NCBI RefSeq assembly: GCF_021568705.1
Contig: NZ_JAKGTH010000006.1
Coordinates: 682,001-746,000 of the forward strand
Source of the DNA: Gillisia lutea
GTDB lineage: Bacteria > Bacteroidota > Bacteroidia > Flavobacteriales > Flavobacteriaceae
DNA: 64,000 bases
Reading direction: 5' to 3'
Positions 17,254-25,802 of the stretch are shown piece by piece; position 1 is the first letter of the stretch; the number at the start of each line of letters is the position of its first letter. The notes below the pieces were generated by a model. That model was not told where the DNA came from. It saw only the letters and a program-made list of their open reading frames with translations, and ran no database searches. Position numbers and translations under genes: made by a program.

Positions 17254-18738
17254 ATGTTTAAGCGTTTAATCTCCTTAGAGTTAAAATCCTTCTTTAGATC
17301 GGCTAGTTTTGGAAAAAGTATAGGTTTAAAGATTCTCATGGGGTTTTTAGGGCTTTATTTTACAGCAATGTTTTTGTTGTTTGGGGTGGGGTTGTATTCC
17401 TTGATTAAAGAATATTTCCCAAATGAAATCCCCATTTTTTTAGCGAATAGATTTGTACTTATATGGCTGGTACTAGAGCTAGGGTACCGATTTATGCTAC
17501 AAACCTTACCCGTATTAAATATAAAACCACTGCTTATCCTACCCGTTAAAAAGAGAAAAGTGGTAAACTTTGTATTAATAAAATCGCTGTATTCCTTTTT
17601 TAATTTTCTCCCACTTTTAATTATTATTCCCTTCGGATTGTTTAATATCTACAAAAATGAATTCGAAACACTTCCTGTACTAGCCTGGATGTTAGCTATG
17701 TTCGGCTTAACCCTAACAGTGAATTTCGCCAATTTCATTATTAAGAAGCGGTTTACAGATAATTTAAAAGCATTGGTACCTATAGCAGTAGTAGGAGTGA
17801 CGCTTGCATTACTAGATTATTTCAATATTTTTCAATCTAGTGTTTGGTTTGGGAAAGGATTAGACAAAATTATAGAGCAACCGGCTTTATCGCTTATTCC
17901 TGTTGCTGTATTCTTATTGTTATATAAATGGAATCAGAAGAATTTAGAAGGAAAATTCTATCTTGATGGCTCATTAAAAACCAAAGTAAAAAGTGCCGAC
18001 ACCAATCAGTTCTTATGGACGCGTAGATTTGGTGAGCTTGCGCCTTACTTACAACAGGACTTAAAGTTGATCTGGCGTAACAAGCGACCAAAATCGGCTA
18101 TCTTCATGTCATTGCTTTTCTTAGGCTATGGCTTATTCTTTTACACACAGGATAGTTATTACGATAATCCTTGGTTTTTTGTATTTGTGGGCATTTTTAT
18201 AACTGGAATTTTCATGCTCAATTTTGGTCAGTTCGTTCCTGCGTGGGATGCGGGCTATTACCCCATGATTATGGCTCAAAATATTCCACTTAAAAAATAT
18301 TTAACGGCAAAAGCAGGTTTAATTTCTTTTAGTGTCGTGGTGCTGACAATTTTAGCTACCCCTTATGTGTATTTTGGATGGCGAATTTTTCTGCTAAACA
18401 TAGCCTGCGCGATCTATAACATTGGAATTAACACCCCCTTGCTGCTGTATTCCGGTTCTTTTAATAGAAAAAGGATCGATCTGGATAAAAGCCCTTTTAT
18501 GAACTATCAGGGAACCGGAGCCGCACAGTGGATTATTGGAATTCCGTTACTTGTAATTCCTGTTTTGCTATTTTGGCTGTTCTATAAATTTATTTCCTTT
18601 GAAAGTGGGATGATTTTCCTAGTAACAGCAGGGCTTATAGGTATATTTTTGAGAAATCAAGCCATTGGATTCATAGCTCAGGTATACAAAAGAAAGAAAT
18701 ATGCCATGATTGAAGGATTTAAGCAAAAAGGAGATTAA
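17254..18738 (+). CDS. DUF5687 family ABC-transporter permease-like protein
   Basis: A 494-residue polytopic membrane protein with about ten to twelve hydrophobic segments spread over its length and a basic cytoplasmic N-terminus (MFKRLISLELKSFFRSASFG). I match it to DUF5687. The gene is followed after 20 bp by an ABC ATPase with no other permease near, so it is most likely the membrane half of an exporter; this is inference from pairing and topology. Substrate unknown. A central hydrophilic loop around residues 225-270 (KWNQKNLEGKFYLDGSLKTK) probably faces the cytoplasm. Confidence 0.8.
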   Translation: MFKRLISLELKSFFRSASFGKSIGLKILMGFLGLYFTAMFLLFGVGLYSLIKEYFPNEIPIFLANRFVLIWLVLELGYRFMLQTLPVLNIKPLLILPVKKRKVVNFVLIKSLYSFFNFLPLLIIIPFGLFNIYKNEFETLPVLAWMLAMFGLTLTVNFANFIIKKRFTDNLKALVPIAVVGVTLALLDYFNIFQSSVWFGKGLDKIIEQPALSLIPVAVFLLLYKWNQKNLEGKFYLDGSLKTKVKSADTNQFLWTRRFGELAPYLQQDLKLIWRNKRPKSAIFMSLLFLGYGLFFYTQDSYYDNPWFFVFVGIFITGIFMLNFGQFVPAWDAGYYPMIMAQNIPLKKYLTAKAGLISFSVVVLTILATPYVYFGWRIFLLNIACAIYNIGINTPLLLYSGSFNRKRIDLDKSPFMNYQGTGAAQWIIGIPLLVIPVLLFWLFYKFISFESGMIFLVTAGLIGIFLRNQAIGFIAQVYKRKKYAMIEGFKQKGD

Positions 18739-18758
18739 CAGTTATTCAAACTTAAAAG

Positions 18759-19472
18759 ATGATTACAGCAACTAACCTTACAAAAATATATAGCGGAACT
18801 ACCGTATTAAATATAGAGCATCTTAATATTCCAACAGGACAAAGCTTTGGACTTGTAGGTAATAATGGTGCAGGAAAAACCACTTTTTTCAGTCTGCTTC
18901 TTGATTTACTCCAACCTACTACCGGTAGTATTTTTAATCATGATATCACCGTTAGTCAGAGTGAAGAGTGGAAACCATTCACCTCTTCTTTTATAGATGA
19001 AAGTTTTTTGATAGGCTATCTTACTCCTGAAGAATACTTCTATTTTATTGGAGATTTAAGACAGCAAAATAAGGCAGATGTAGATGCGCTATTGGCTAAT
19101 TTTGAAGACTTTTTTAATGATGAGATCTTAGGAAGAAGGAAATATTTACGTGATCTATCCAAGGGAAATCAAAAAAAGGTAGGAATAGTTGCTGCTTTAA
19201 TAGGGAATCCAAAAGTGGTGATCTTAGATGAGCCTTTCGCTAATTTAGACCCAACCACTCAAATAAGGCTGAAAAAGATCATTAAAGAACTCACCAATCA
19301 GGGCGATACCACTTTTTTGATCTCCAGTCACGATCTCATTCATATCACCGAAGTTTGCGAACGTATCGTTGTATTGGATAAAGGGGTACTGGTAAAAGAT
19401 ATTATGACTTCTCAGGCTACTTTACAAGAGTTGGAGTCCTACTTTTCTAAGGAGCTTCAAAATGAGGCCTAA
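18759..19472 (+). CDS. ABC transporter ATP-binding protein
   Basis: Nucleotide-binding subunit of an ABC exporter, 237 aa. Walker A GNNGAGKTT, a Q-loop region, the signature DLSKGNQKKVGI (a variant of LSGGQ), Walker B VVILDEPFANLD and the switch His in SSHDLIH are all present, so it should hydrolyse ATP. The short form and CcmA-like layout resemble the ATPases of ABC-2 type exporters. It pairs with the DUF5687 protein 20 bp upstream. Confidence 0.93.
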   Translation: MITATNLTKIYSGTTVLNIEHLNIPTGQSFGLVGNNGAGKTTFFSLLLDLLQPTTGSIFNHDITVSQSEEWKPFTSSFIDESFLIGYLTPEEYFYFIGDLRQQNKADVDALLANFEDFFNDEILGRRKYLRDLSKGNQKKVGIVAALIGNPKVVILDEPFANLDPTTQIRLKKIIKELTNQGDTTFLISSHDLIHITEVCERIVVLDKGVLVKDIMTSQATLQELESYFSKELQNEA

Positions 19473-19526
19473 AAAAGTCAATAACTTCTTATAAATTAGT
19501 GGAAGAGCGATTTCTAAAAAGAAACG

Positions 19527-19534
19527 TATTTTTG
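19527..19534 (+). promoter_or_regulatory. -7 promoter element for the sprE-like gene
   Basis: TATTTTTG fits TAnnTTTG, about 53 bp before the TTG start at 19588. No clear -33 box. Confidence 0.45.
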
Positions 19535-19587
19535 CATACTAAAACCAAAGCCCTTTAGTTATTTATTACATCAAGAACGTATTGATT

Positions 19588-22143
19588 TTGAATAAACTCA
19601 CCTTGGGCAGTTTCTGCCTTATCTCAGTTATTCTCCTTTCCGGGTGCTCCAGAAAGAAGGATAGTTTTATTAATAGAAACTGGCATGCTGTTTCTACAGA
19701 GTATAACACACTTTATAATGGGAATTTGGCCCTTGAGCAAGGGAAAGAACAAATTGCGGCAACCTATAATGAAAATTTCTGGGATATTTTGCCAGTGGAG
19801 CGTATGCAGGTTTCAGAAGAAATATTGCTTCCCGGTACCAATAGAAATGAATTCTTCAAAATTGCAGAAGAAAAGGCTACTAAAGCCATTCAAAAGCACT
19901 CCATGTTAATTAGCGGTAAGGAAAAGAATCCGCAAATAGATGAAGCTTATTTGTTATTGGGAAAGGCCAGATATTACGATCAGCGCTTTATTCCAGCCTT
20001 AGAAGCTTTCAATTACATACTCCACAAGTACCCGGCGAGCAATACCATAAATCATGCTCAAATTTGGAGAGAGAAAACCAACATACGCCTGCAAAACAAC
20101 AAGTTAGCTATCAAGAACCTTAAACGAATTTTAAAAGCTGAAACTCTTAAAGATCAGGATAGGGCAGATGCCAAAGCTATGATCTCTCAGGCTTATATAA
20201 ATCTCAACGCTCTGGATAGCGCAGTTGTTCCTATTAGAACTGCTGCTAATTACACTTCAAATAATGAAGAGAAAGGAAGATATCACTTTATAGAAGGGCA
20301 ACTTTATGAAAGGCTTGGAAAAAGGGATAGCGCAAATTTAGCCTTTAATAAAGTGGTGGAGTTAAACAGAAAATCTCCAAGAGAATATATGATAAATGCC
20401 CAATTGAATAAGGCAGGGAATTTCAGTTTTGCCACCCAAGATCATTTGATGCTGCGCGATAAGTTGGAAGAATTGGCAAATAATAGGGAGAATCGTCCTT
20501 TTTTGGATAGAATATATTTTCAGCAAGGAGAATATTATAATTATTTAGATTCTATAGACCAGGCAATAAGCAATTATAATAAATCCTTAAAAGAGCCTTC
20601 CACAGATAGTTACTTGCAATCGGTGAGTTACGAGAGTCTGGGAAATATTTATTTTGATAAAGCAAATTATAGAAAAGCCAGTGCTTATTTTGATAGTACG
20701 CTTACCAAGATTCCCACTAATACCAGAGATTTTTTTATTATCAATAGAAAGAAAAACAATCTTCAGGAAGTTATTTTATATGAAGAGATTGCCGAAGAAA
20801 ATGATAGTATCCTCAAGTTTGTGGCAATGGATGAGGAAGCTCGCTTGGCGTATTTTACATCATTTACCAATAACTTGAAAGATCAGGCAATTGCTGAAGC
20901 TAAAAAGGGAGTTATTCCCGGGAATACACAGGAAACGCTTATAAACAGAAATACCCCGGGACCACCACCGGGAATTGGAGGACCTGGCTCAGGAAATTCT
21001 TTTTATTTCTATAATCCTGTGAGAGTAGCTAATGGACTTCAGGAATTTTTAAGAAATTGGGGTCCTAGGGAACTACAAGATAATTGGCGACTTGCTACGG
21101 GGAATTTTAAATTGGACTCGGGAGCTCAGGAATTGGATGAGGTTAGTACGTTGATTATTGAGAATTCCCCTGAATTTGATCCACAAACTTATATTAGTGA
21201 CATCCCTTCAGATGCTAATTTGATAGATAGTTTGACCAACCTGCGTAATGATGCCTATTTTAGATTGGGGGTGATTTACAAGGATAAATTTAAGGAAGAT
21301 CAACTAGCGGCAGAGCGCTTGGAGGCTTTACTCGGTTTTACCAATGAAGAGCGATTGGTAATACCTGCAAATTATTATTTATATCAAATTTATACCGAAA
21401 ATGATAATGCCGCTGAAGCTCAAAAATACCGACAAACCTTAGTGAGTAATTATCCTGATTCGAGGTATACTGCAAATATTTTGCACCCAGGTCAGGCACT
21501 CACTCAGGAGGATCAGGCAGACAAGTTCTATAAAGATTTGTACCGCCTCTTTGAAGATGGAAATTATGCTGAGGTAATAGTTCAAAGTGAGGAGTACATG
21601 AGTAAATTCAAGGAAGACGCTCTTTTACCAAAAATAGCTCTATTAAAGGCTACCGCAACAGGTCGTTTAAATGGTTTTGAAGCCTACAAAAAGAATTTAA
21701 GTCAGTTGGTTGTAGATTATCCTCAAACAGAGGAAGCGAATAAAGCACAGCAGCTTATAGAGACAGCTCTGCCTAAATTAGAGAATAAAGAGTTCAACAT
21801 ATCAGGCATCGCCAATAATCTTAAGCTTTTATATGAATTTGAAATGAGCGAGCGGGAAAATGCTGATGCTTTGAAGCTTAAAATAGACCAGGCAATCTTA
21901 GATCTGGGTTATACCAATTATGATACCTCTATAGATGTTTATAATGCAAAACATATCTTTGTAATGGTTCATGGAATGAAAAATTTAAGTGACGCTCAGG
22001 GGTTTGCAGAGTTATTAAATATAAATAAGAAATATAAACTTCAGCACGAACCGGTAATAATCTCTTCAGATAACTACCGCATTATTCAGCTTCATAAAAA
22101 TTTAGAAGGCTATAAATTGCTGATAGATAAAAATCAACTTTAA
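19588..22143 (+). CDS. sprE: T9SS lipoprotein PorW/SprE, TPR-rich
   Basis: Outer-membrane-associated lipoprotein needed for type IX secretion and gliding in Bacteroidota (family knowledge). No ATG is available; TTG at 19588 gives MNKLTLGSFCLISVILLSGC with a lipobox Cys at residue 20, while TTG at 19582 would add two residues. The 851-residue protein has the family opening SRKKDSFINRNWHAVSTEYN, tandem TPR-like helices (for example YLLLGKARYYDQRFIPALEAFNYIL), a Pro/Gly-rich linker (PGPPPGIGGPGSG) at about residues 456-468 and a second helical-repeat half. The bactofilin ATG comes 1 bp after its stop, so the genes are coupled. Confidence 0.88.
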   Translation: MNKLTLGSFCLISVILLSGCSRKKDSFINRNWHAVSTEYNTLYNGNLALEQGKEQIAATYNENFWDILPVERMQVSEEILLPGTNRNEFFKIAEEKATKAIQKHSMLISGKEKNPQIDEAYLLLGKARYYDQRFIPALEAFNYILHKYPASNTINHAQIWREKTNIRLQNNKLAIKNLKRILKAETLKDQDRADAKAMISQAYINLNALDSAVVPIRTAANYTSNNEEKGRYHFIEGQLYERLGKRDSANLAFNKVVELNRKSPREYMINAQLNKAGNFSFATQDHLMLRDKLEELANNRENRPFLDRIYFQQGEYYNYLDSIDQAISNYNKSLKEPSTDSYLQSVSYESLGNIYFDKANYRKASAYFDSTLTKIPTNTRDFFIINRKKNNLQEVILYEEIAEENDSILKFVAMDEEARLAYFTSFTNNLKDQAIAEAKKGVIPGNTQETLINRNTPGPPPGIGGPGSGNSFYFYNPVRVANGLQEFLRNWGPRELQDNWRLATGNFKLDSGAQELDEVSTLIIENSPEFDPQTYISDIPSDANLIDSLTNLRNDAYFRLGVIYKDKFKEDQLAAERLEALLGFTNEERLVIPANYYLYQIYTENDNAAEAQKYRQTLVSNYPDSRYTANILHPGQALTQEDQADKFYKDLYRLFEDGNYAEVIVQSEEYMSKFKEDALLPKIALLKATATGRLNGFEAYKKNLSQLVVDYPQTEEANKAQQLIETALPKLENKEFNISGIANNLKLLYEFEMSERENADALKLKIDQAILDLGYTNYDTSIDVYNAKHIFVMVHGMKNLSDAQGFAELLNINKKYKLQHEPVIISSDNYRIIQLHKNLEGYKLLIDKNQL

Positions 22144-22144
22144 C

Positions 22145-22555
22145 ATGTTTTCAAATCAAAAGAATTCAAAATTTTCAACAGAGATAAGCAAGGAACAAAA
22201 CCGAATTTCGGCAGGTACCATTATTACTGGCGATATTGAAGCTAAAGGCGGGTTTAGAATAGAAGGAACTCTAAAAGGAACGCTTAAAACCGCGGGGAAA
22301 GTGGTAATTAGTAAAGGTGGGTTTATCGAGGGAACCTTGGACTGTCAGAATGCTGATTTTGAAGGGAAGTTCTCAGGGAAGTTATTGGTATCAGAAACCT
22401 TAACTTTGCGAAATACCGCCGTAGTAAATGGTGAAGTTAAAGCCGGGAAGCTGGCCATCGAGCCGGGAGCTAATTTTAATGCCACCTGCGAAATGAAAGG
22501 CGCCGTAAAATCTTTGAATAAAAATGAACAAAAAGAAACAGAGCGTACCGCATAA
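22145..22555 (+). CDS. Bactofilin (polymer-forming cytoskeletal protein)
   Basis: Small beta-helical protein that polymerises without nucleotide, often at the inner membrane. The 136-residue product has a polar N-terminus, then the right-handed beta-helix core with repeating small/hydrophobic pattern (GTIITGDIEAKGGFRIEGTLKG, GKVVISKGGFIEG, AVVNGEVKAGKLAIEPGA), and a charged C-terminal tail. It starts 1 bp after sprE and overlaps the AtpZ gene by 32 bp, linking the T9SS gene to the ATP synthase region on one likely transcript. Confidence 0.92.
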   Translation: MFSNQKNSKFSTEISKEQNRISAGTIITGDIEAKGGFRIEGTLKGTLKTAGKVVISKGGFIEGTLDCQNADFEGKFSGKLLVSETLTLRNTAVVNGEVKAGKLAIEPGANFNATCEMKGAVKSLNKNEQKETERTA

Positions 22556-22754
22556 CAAATACCTAGAATTTGTAAATATTGCCATTCAAATGGGAATAGT
22601 GATAGGAGCTGGGGTATTTGCTGGAATTTGGCTGGATAAAAAATTCCCTAATAATTTTTCCGGTTTCACAATTGGATTATCCTTATTGGGAGTTTTTGTT
22701 GCGTTGTACCAGGTGATACGAAGGGTGAGTAGAATGAGTAAAGACGATAATTAA
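22524..22754 (+). CDS. AtpZ/AtpI family protein
   Basis: Small membrane protein (76 aa) with two transmembrane helices (IAIQMGIVIGAGVFAGIWLD and FTIGLSLLGVFVALYQVI) joined by the typical GxxLDKKF loop. AtpI/AtpZ proteins assist assembly of the c-ring or magnesium/calcium supply for the ATP synthase (family knowledge, role debated). It overlaps bactofilin by 32 bp and is 3 bp from the DUF6168 gene, just ahead of atpB. Confidence 0.88.
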   Translation: MNKKKQSVPHNKYLEFVNIAIQMGIVIGAGVFAGIWLDKKFPNNFSGFTIGLSLLGVFVALYQVIRRVSRMSKDDN

Positions 22755-22757
22755 GAT

Positions 22758-23144
22758 ATGAAACAACAATTACTGAAGTTCTTAATACGACTTATTCCAT
22801 TTAGCTTGATCCTGTTTGGACTACATTATTTCCTGATCTTTAAATTTTATTCAGAAACCACATTTTACTATAGTATTTACGCCATTTATTCATTCCATTT
22901 TTTGGCCACCCTACTTATTTATTTCTTGTTATTACTGGTTCATAGTAACGCCCAGGATAAAACCGGATTTGCCTTTATGGGAAGTGGCTTGTTGAAAATG
23001 TTGGCGGCGGTAATCTTTTTACTTCCAATGATGTTAAGCGGGATAAATAATCCTTTTGACAATATACTTTCTTTTTTTATTCCTTATTTGCTCTATTTGA
23101 TTTTTGAAACTACCTATGCGGTAAATCTTTTAAATAATAAATAA
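22758..23144 (+). CDS. DUF6168 family membrane protein, AtpI position
   Basis: A 128-residue protein with four hydrophobic helices (PFSLILFGLHYFLIF, SFHFLATLLIYFLLLLV, MLAAVIFLLPMML, FFIPYLLYLIFETTYAV). I match it to DUF6168 from memory. Its place between AtpZ and atpB, and its four-helix form, are what one expects of an AtpI-like protein, so it may be the flavobacterial stand-in for AtpI; that is inference. A fresh promoter for atpB lies after it. Confidence 0.72.
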   Translation: MKQQLLKFLIRLIPFSLILFGLHYFLIFKFYSETTFYYSIYAIYSFHFLATLLIYFLLLLVHSNAQDKTGFAFMGSGLLKMLAAVIFLLPMMLSGINNPFDNILSFFIPYLLYLIFETTYAVNLLNNK

Positions 23145-23228
23145 CCCTTTGTGTTTCAGTAAAGTCGATAAAAATGAGGTTTTCAATAAAAAAAATAAAG
23201 GGGGGCTTTTAGATAAAAATTAAAAGTA

Positions 23229-23236
23229 TACCTTTG
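23229..23236 (+). promoter_or_regulatory. -7 promoter element for the atp genes
   Basis: TACCTTTG fits TAnnTTTG and lies 42 bp before the atpB ATG at 23279. It suggests that atpBEFHAG can be transcribed independently of the sprE-bactofilin unit. Confidence 0.55.
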
Positions 23237-23278
23237 CACCGAAATTTTGAGGCCACAATTATTAAGTTTAACAGGACT

Positions 23279-24361
23279 ATGATAGCACAAAAATCTTATA
23301 AGATTATAGTGACAATTGCACTGGCGCTACTTCCAATGCTTGTTATTTCACAAGAACACGGAGAAGCACAGGAATCGAAAAAGAAATTTAATGCCACCGA
23401 TATGATCATGCATCACATTGGGGATTCTCATGGATGGCATTTCTTTGGAGAAGGAGAAAATTCTTTTACACTACCTCTTCCTGTGATTTTATACACAGAA
23501 AATGGTGTTGTGAGTTTCATGTCTAGCGAATTTCATCATGATACCGAAGGGCATCATGTGGTAGAGAAAGATGGGATGAGATTCGTGAATTATCATGAAA
23601 AAATCTATCAATTAAATGAAGGTGCTGATACTGTTGAGTTTGATGCAGAGCATCACCCAGTAAATGCAAGCAGGCCTTGGGATTTTTCTGTAACTAAAAA
23701 TGTTGCAGCCATGTTCCTTACAGTGGTTTTGATGTTGTTGTTCTTCTTTAGCTTATCTAAACATCACAAGAAAAACACTCATGCGCCTAAAGGTTTCAAT
23801 AATATCCTGGAAACTTTGGTGTTGTTCGTTCGTGATGAAATTGCAGTTCCTCAAATTGGAGAGAAAAAATATATGAAATTCATGCCGTTCCTACTTACGG
23901 TCTTTTTCTTTATCTGGATCACTAACCTTTTAGGTTTGTTGCCAGGTGCGGCCAACGTAACAGGAAACATTGCTGTAACCGTATCTTTAGGTTTGTTTAC
24001 CCTTGCCTTAATATTAATTAATGGGAATAAAGATTTTTGGCAACATACATTTTGGATGCCGGGAATACCTACTTTCGTAAAGCCTATTTTAATGGTCGTG
24101 GAAGTAATTGGATTAATAATTAAGCCAGTAGCGCTTATGATTCGTTTATTTGCGAACATTACCGCAGGCCACATTATTATATTGAGTTTAATTGGATTGA
24201 TATTTATACTGGAGAGTACTGGAGTTGCCGGAATTTCGGTTCCTTTTGCACTTTTCATCACAATATTGGAATTGTTAGTAGCATTCCTTCAAGCGTTTAT
24301 TTTTACAATGCTGTCTGCCCTGTTTATTGGAATGGCGGTTGCGGAACATGAACATCATTAA
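23279..24361 (+). CDS. atpB: ATP synthase F0 subunit a
   Basis: Proton-channel subunit of the F0 sector. The ATG at 23279 is preferred to an in-frame TTG at 23234, which overlaps the promoter. The 360-residue protein has a signal-like N-terminus (IVTIALALLPMLVISQ) and a long His-rich periplasmic region of about 110 residues, as in other Bacteroidota, before the conserved membrane core. The core has KPVALMIRLFANITAGH, containing the essential Arg in the a/c interface helix, and the closing LVAFLQAFIFTMLSALFIGMA. First gene of atpBEFHAG. Confidence 0.97.
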   Translation: MIAQKSYKIIVTIALALLPMLVISQEHGEAQESKKKFNATDMIMHHIGDSHGWHFFGEGENSFTLPLPVILYTENGVVSFMSSEFHHDTEGHHVVEKDGMRFVNYHEKIYQLNEGADTVEFDAEHHPVNASRPWDFSVTKNVAAMFLTVVLMLLFFFSLSKHHKKNTHAPKGFNNILETLVLFVRDEIAVPQIGEKKYMKFMPFLLTVFFFIWITNLLGLLPGAANVTGNIAVTVSLGLFTLALILINGNKDFWQHTFWMPGIPTFVKPILMVVEVIGLIIKPVALMIRLFANITAGHIIILSLIGLIFILESTGVAGISVPFALFITILELLVAFLQAFIFTMLSALFIGMAVAEHEHH

Positions 24362-24384
24362 TTTTAATTTTTAATTTTTATACT

Positions 24385-24615
24385 ATGGAGTATTTACACA
24401 TTGGACTTGCAGCTTTAGGAGCTGGTCTTGCAGTAATTGGAGCAGCTATTGGTGTTGGTAAAATTGGTGGTTCAGCAATGGACGCTATTGCCCGTCAACC
24501 TGAAGCTTCTGGAAAAATTCAAACTGCAATGATTATTGCTGCTGCACTTGTAGAGGGTGTTGCCCTTTTTGGAGTTGTGGCTGCGTTGCTAGGGGTGCTT
24601 ACAGTACCGGCTTAG
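24385..24615 (+). CDS. atpE: ATP synthase F0 subunit c
   Basis: Ring-forming lipid-soluble hairpin of two helices (76 aa). The ion-binding carboxylate is Glu57 in ALVEGVALFG; the polar loop is ARQPEASGK. The first helix lacks the Gln and the second the ES pair typical of sodium-binding c subunits, so it is likely proton-coupled (inference from motif). A long perfect stem-loop follows the stop codon. Confidence 0.97.
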   Translation: MEYLHIGLAALGAGLAVIGAAIGVGKIGGSAMDAIARQPEASGKIQTAMIIAAALVEGVALFGVVAALLGVLTVPA

Positions 24616-24629
24616 TCCTAAAACTTAAA

Positions 24630-24664
24630 AAATCTGTTCGCAACGGTTGGTTGCGAACAGATTT
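24630..24664 (+). other. Perfect 15-bp stem-loop between atpE and atpF
   Basis: AAATCTGTTCGCAAC (24630-24644) pairs fully with 24650-24664 across a 5-nt loop (GGTTG). No T-run follows, so it is not a standard terminator. Its position after the gene for the multicopy c subunit suggests a role in mRNA stability or partial termination (inference). Confidence 0.85.
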
Positions 24665-24703
24665 AATTTAATGATTGAATTATAAAATATTATATAAATA
24701 ACT

Positions 24704-25198
24704 ATGGATTTAATAACTCCTGAAATTGGCTTGTTTTTCTGGCAAACCATCGTTTTTCTAGTTTTGATCTTCTTAATGGCAAAATTTGCCTGGAAACCTA
24801 TTCTTGGTGCTGTTAAAAACAGAGAAGATTCTATTAATGATGCATTAGCTTCAGCAGAGAATGCAAGAAAGGAAATGCAGAATTTACAGGCAGACAACGA
24901 TAAATTGTTGAAGCAGGCTCGTGCAGAGCGCGACGCTATCCTTAAAGAAGCCCGTGAGTTAAAAGAAAAAGTTGTTTCTGAAGCTACAGGGGAAGCTCAG
25001 GAAAAGGCTGATAAAATTGTTGCTCAAGCACAGGCAATAATTCAAAATGAAAAGAATGCTGCAATGGCCGATATTAAAAATCAGGTTGCCGCGCTTTCGA
25101 TTCAAATAGCTGAAAAAGTAGTTCGTGAGGAATTATCCAACAAAGACAGGCAGCAAAAGCTGGTTGAAGATATGTTGGCAGATGTTACTTTAAAATAA
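24704..25198 (+). CDS. atpF: ATP synthase F0 subunit b
   Basis: Peripheral-stalk subunit linking F0 to F1. The 164-residue protein has one N-terminal membrane helix (FFWQTIVFLVLIFLMAKFAW) followed by a long Ala/Glu/Lys-rich coiled coil. Length and layout are standard. The gene lies 88 bp after atpE, a gap holding a strong stem-loop, and 4 bp before atpH. Confidence 0.96.
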   Translation: MDLITPEIGLFFWQTIVFLVLIFLMAKFAWKPILGAVKNREDSINDALASAENARKEMQNLQADNDKLLKQARAERDAILKEARELKEKVVSEATGEAQEKADKIVAQAQAIIQNEKNAAMADIKNQVAALSIQIAEKVVREELSNKDRQQKLVEDMLADVTLK

Positions 25199-25202
25199 CA
25201 CT

Positions 25203-25757
25203 ATGAAAGGGACTAGAGCCGCACAACGGTACGCAAAAGCAATCTTAGATCTAGCAAAGGAGCAAAATGCTGTCGAGTTGGTGAACAAAGATATGCAGAG
25301 TGTAGCGCAAACTATTATGGCCAGTGACGAGCTAGAGGATTTTCTTGCTAGCCCGGTTATTAAAGCCAACCTTAAAGCAAATGCTTTAAAAGAAGTATTT
25401 AAAGATGCTCATGCAACTACCTTTGGTGCATTTGATGTGTTATTACAAAACAACCGAATAGCCCAATTAAAACAAGTTGCTCAAAAATATACTGCTTTAT
25501 TTAATGAGATGAATAATGTACAAGTTGCTACTGTAACTACTGCAATTCCTCTCGATGCAAATCTGGAAGCTAAGATCCTGGATAAGGTAAAGGAACTTAC
25601 CGGGAACAGTGCTACTATCGATAATAAAGTAGATCCATCAATAATAGGAGGTTTTATTCTTAGAATAGGTGACCTTCAATATAATGCAAGTGTTGCTAAG
25701 AATCTCAGCAATTTAAAACGTGAGTTCAAGAACAACGCGTATATTTCAAAAATTTAA
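25203..25757 (+). CDS. atpH: ATP synthase F1 subunit delta
   Basis: Stalk subunit that clamps the peripheral stalk to the top of F1. The 184-residue protein has RAAQRYAKAILDLAKE at its N-terminus and the OSCP/delta signature VDPSIIGGFILRIGDLQYNASV near the C-terminus. It lies 4 bp after atpF and 45 bp before atpA; the gap contains a small GC hairpin. Confidence 0.96.
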   Translation: MKGTRAAQRYAKAILDLAKEQNAVELVNKDMQSVAQTIMASDELEDFLASPVIKANLKANALKEVFKDAHATTFGAFDVLLQNNRIAQLKQVAQKYTALFNEMNNVQVATVTTAIPLDANLEAKILDKVKELTGNSATIDNKVDPSIIGGFILRIGDLQYNASVAKNLSNLKREFKNNAYISKI

Positions 25758-25765
25758 TTAAAACA

Positions 25766-25783
25766 GGTGCACCGGCGTGTACC
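25766..25783 (+). other. Small hairpin between atpH and atpA
   Basis: GGTGCAC / GTGTACC stem of 7 bp with one wobble and a CGGC loop. It is the weakest of three hairpins inside the atp operon. Confidence 0.5.
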
Positions 25784-25802
25784 AATTTTATTCTAAATAA
25801 TT

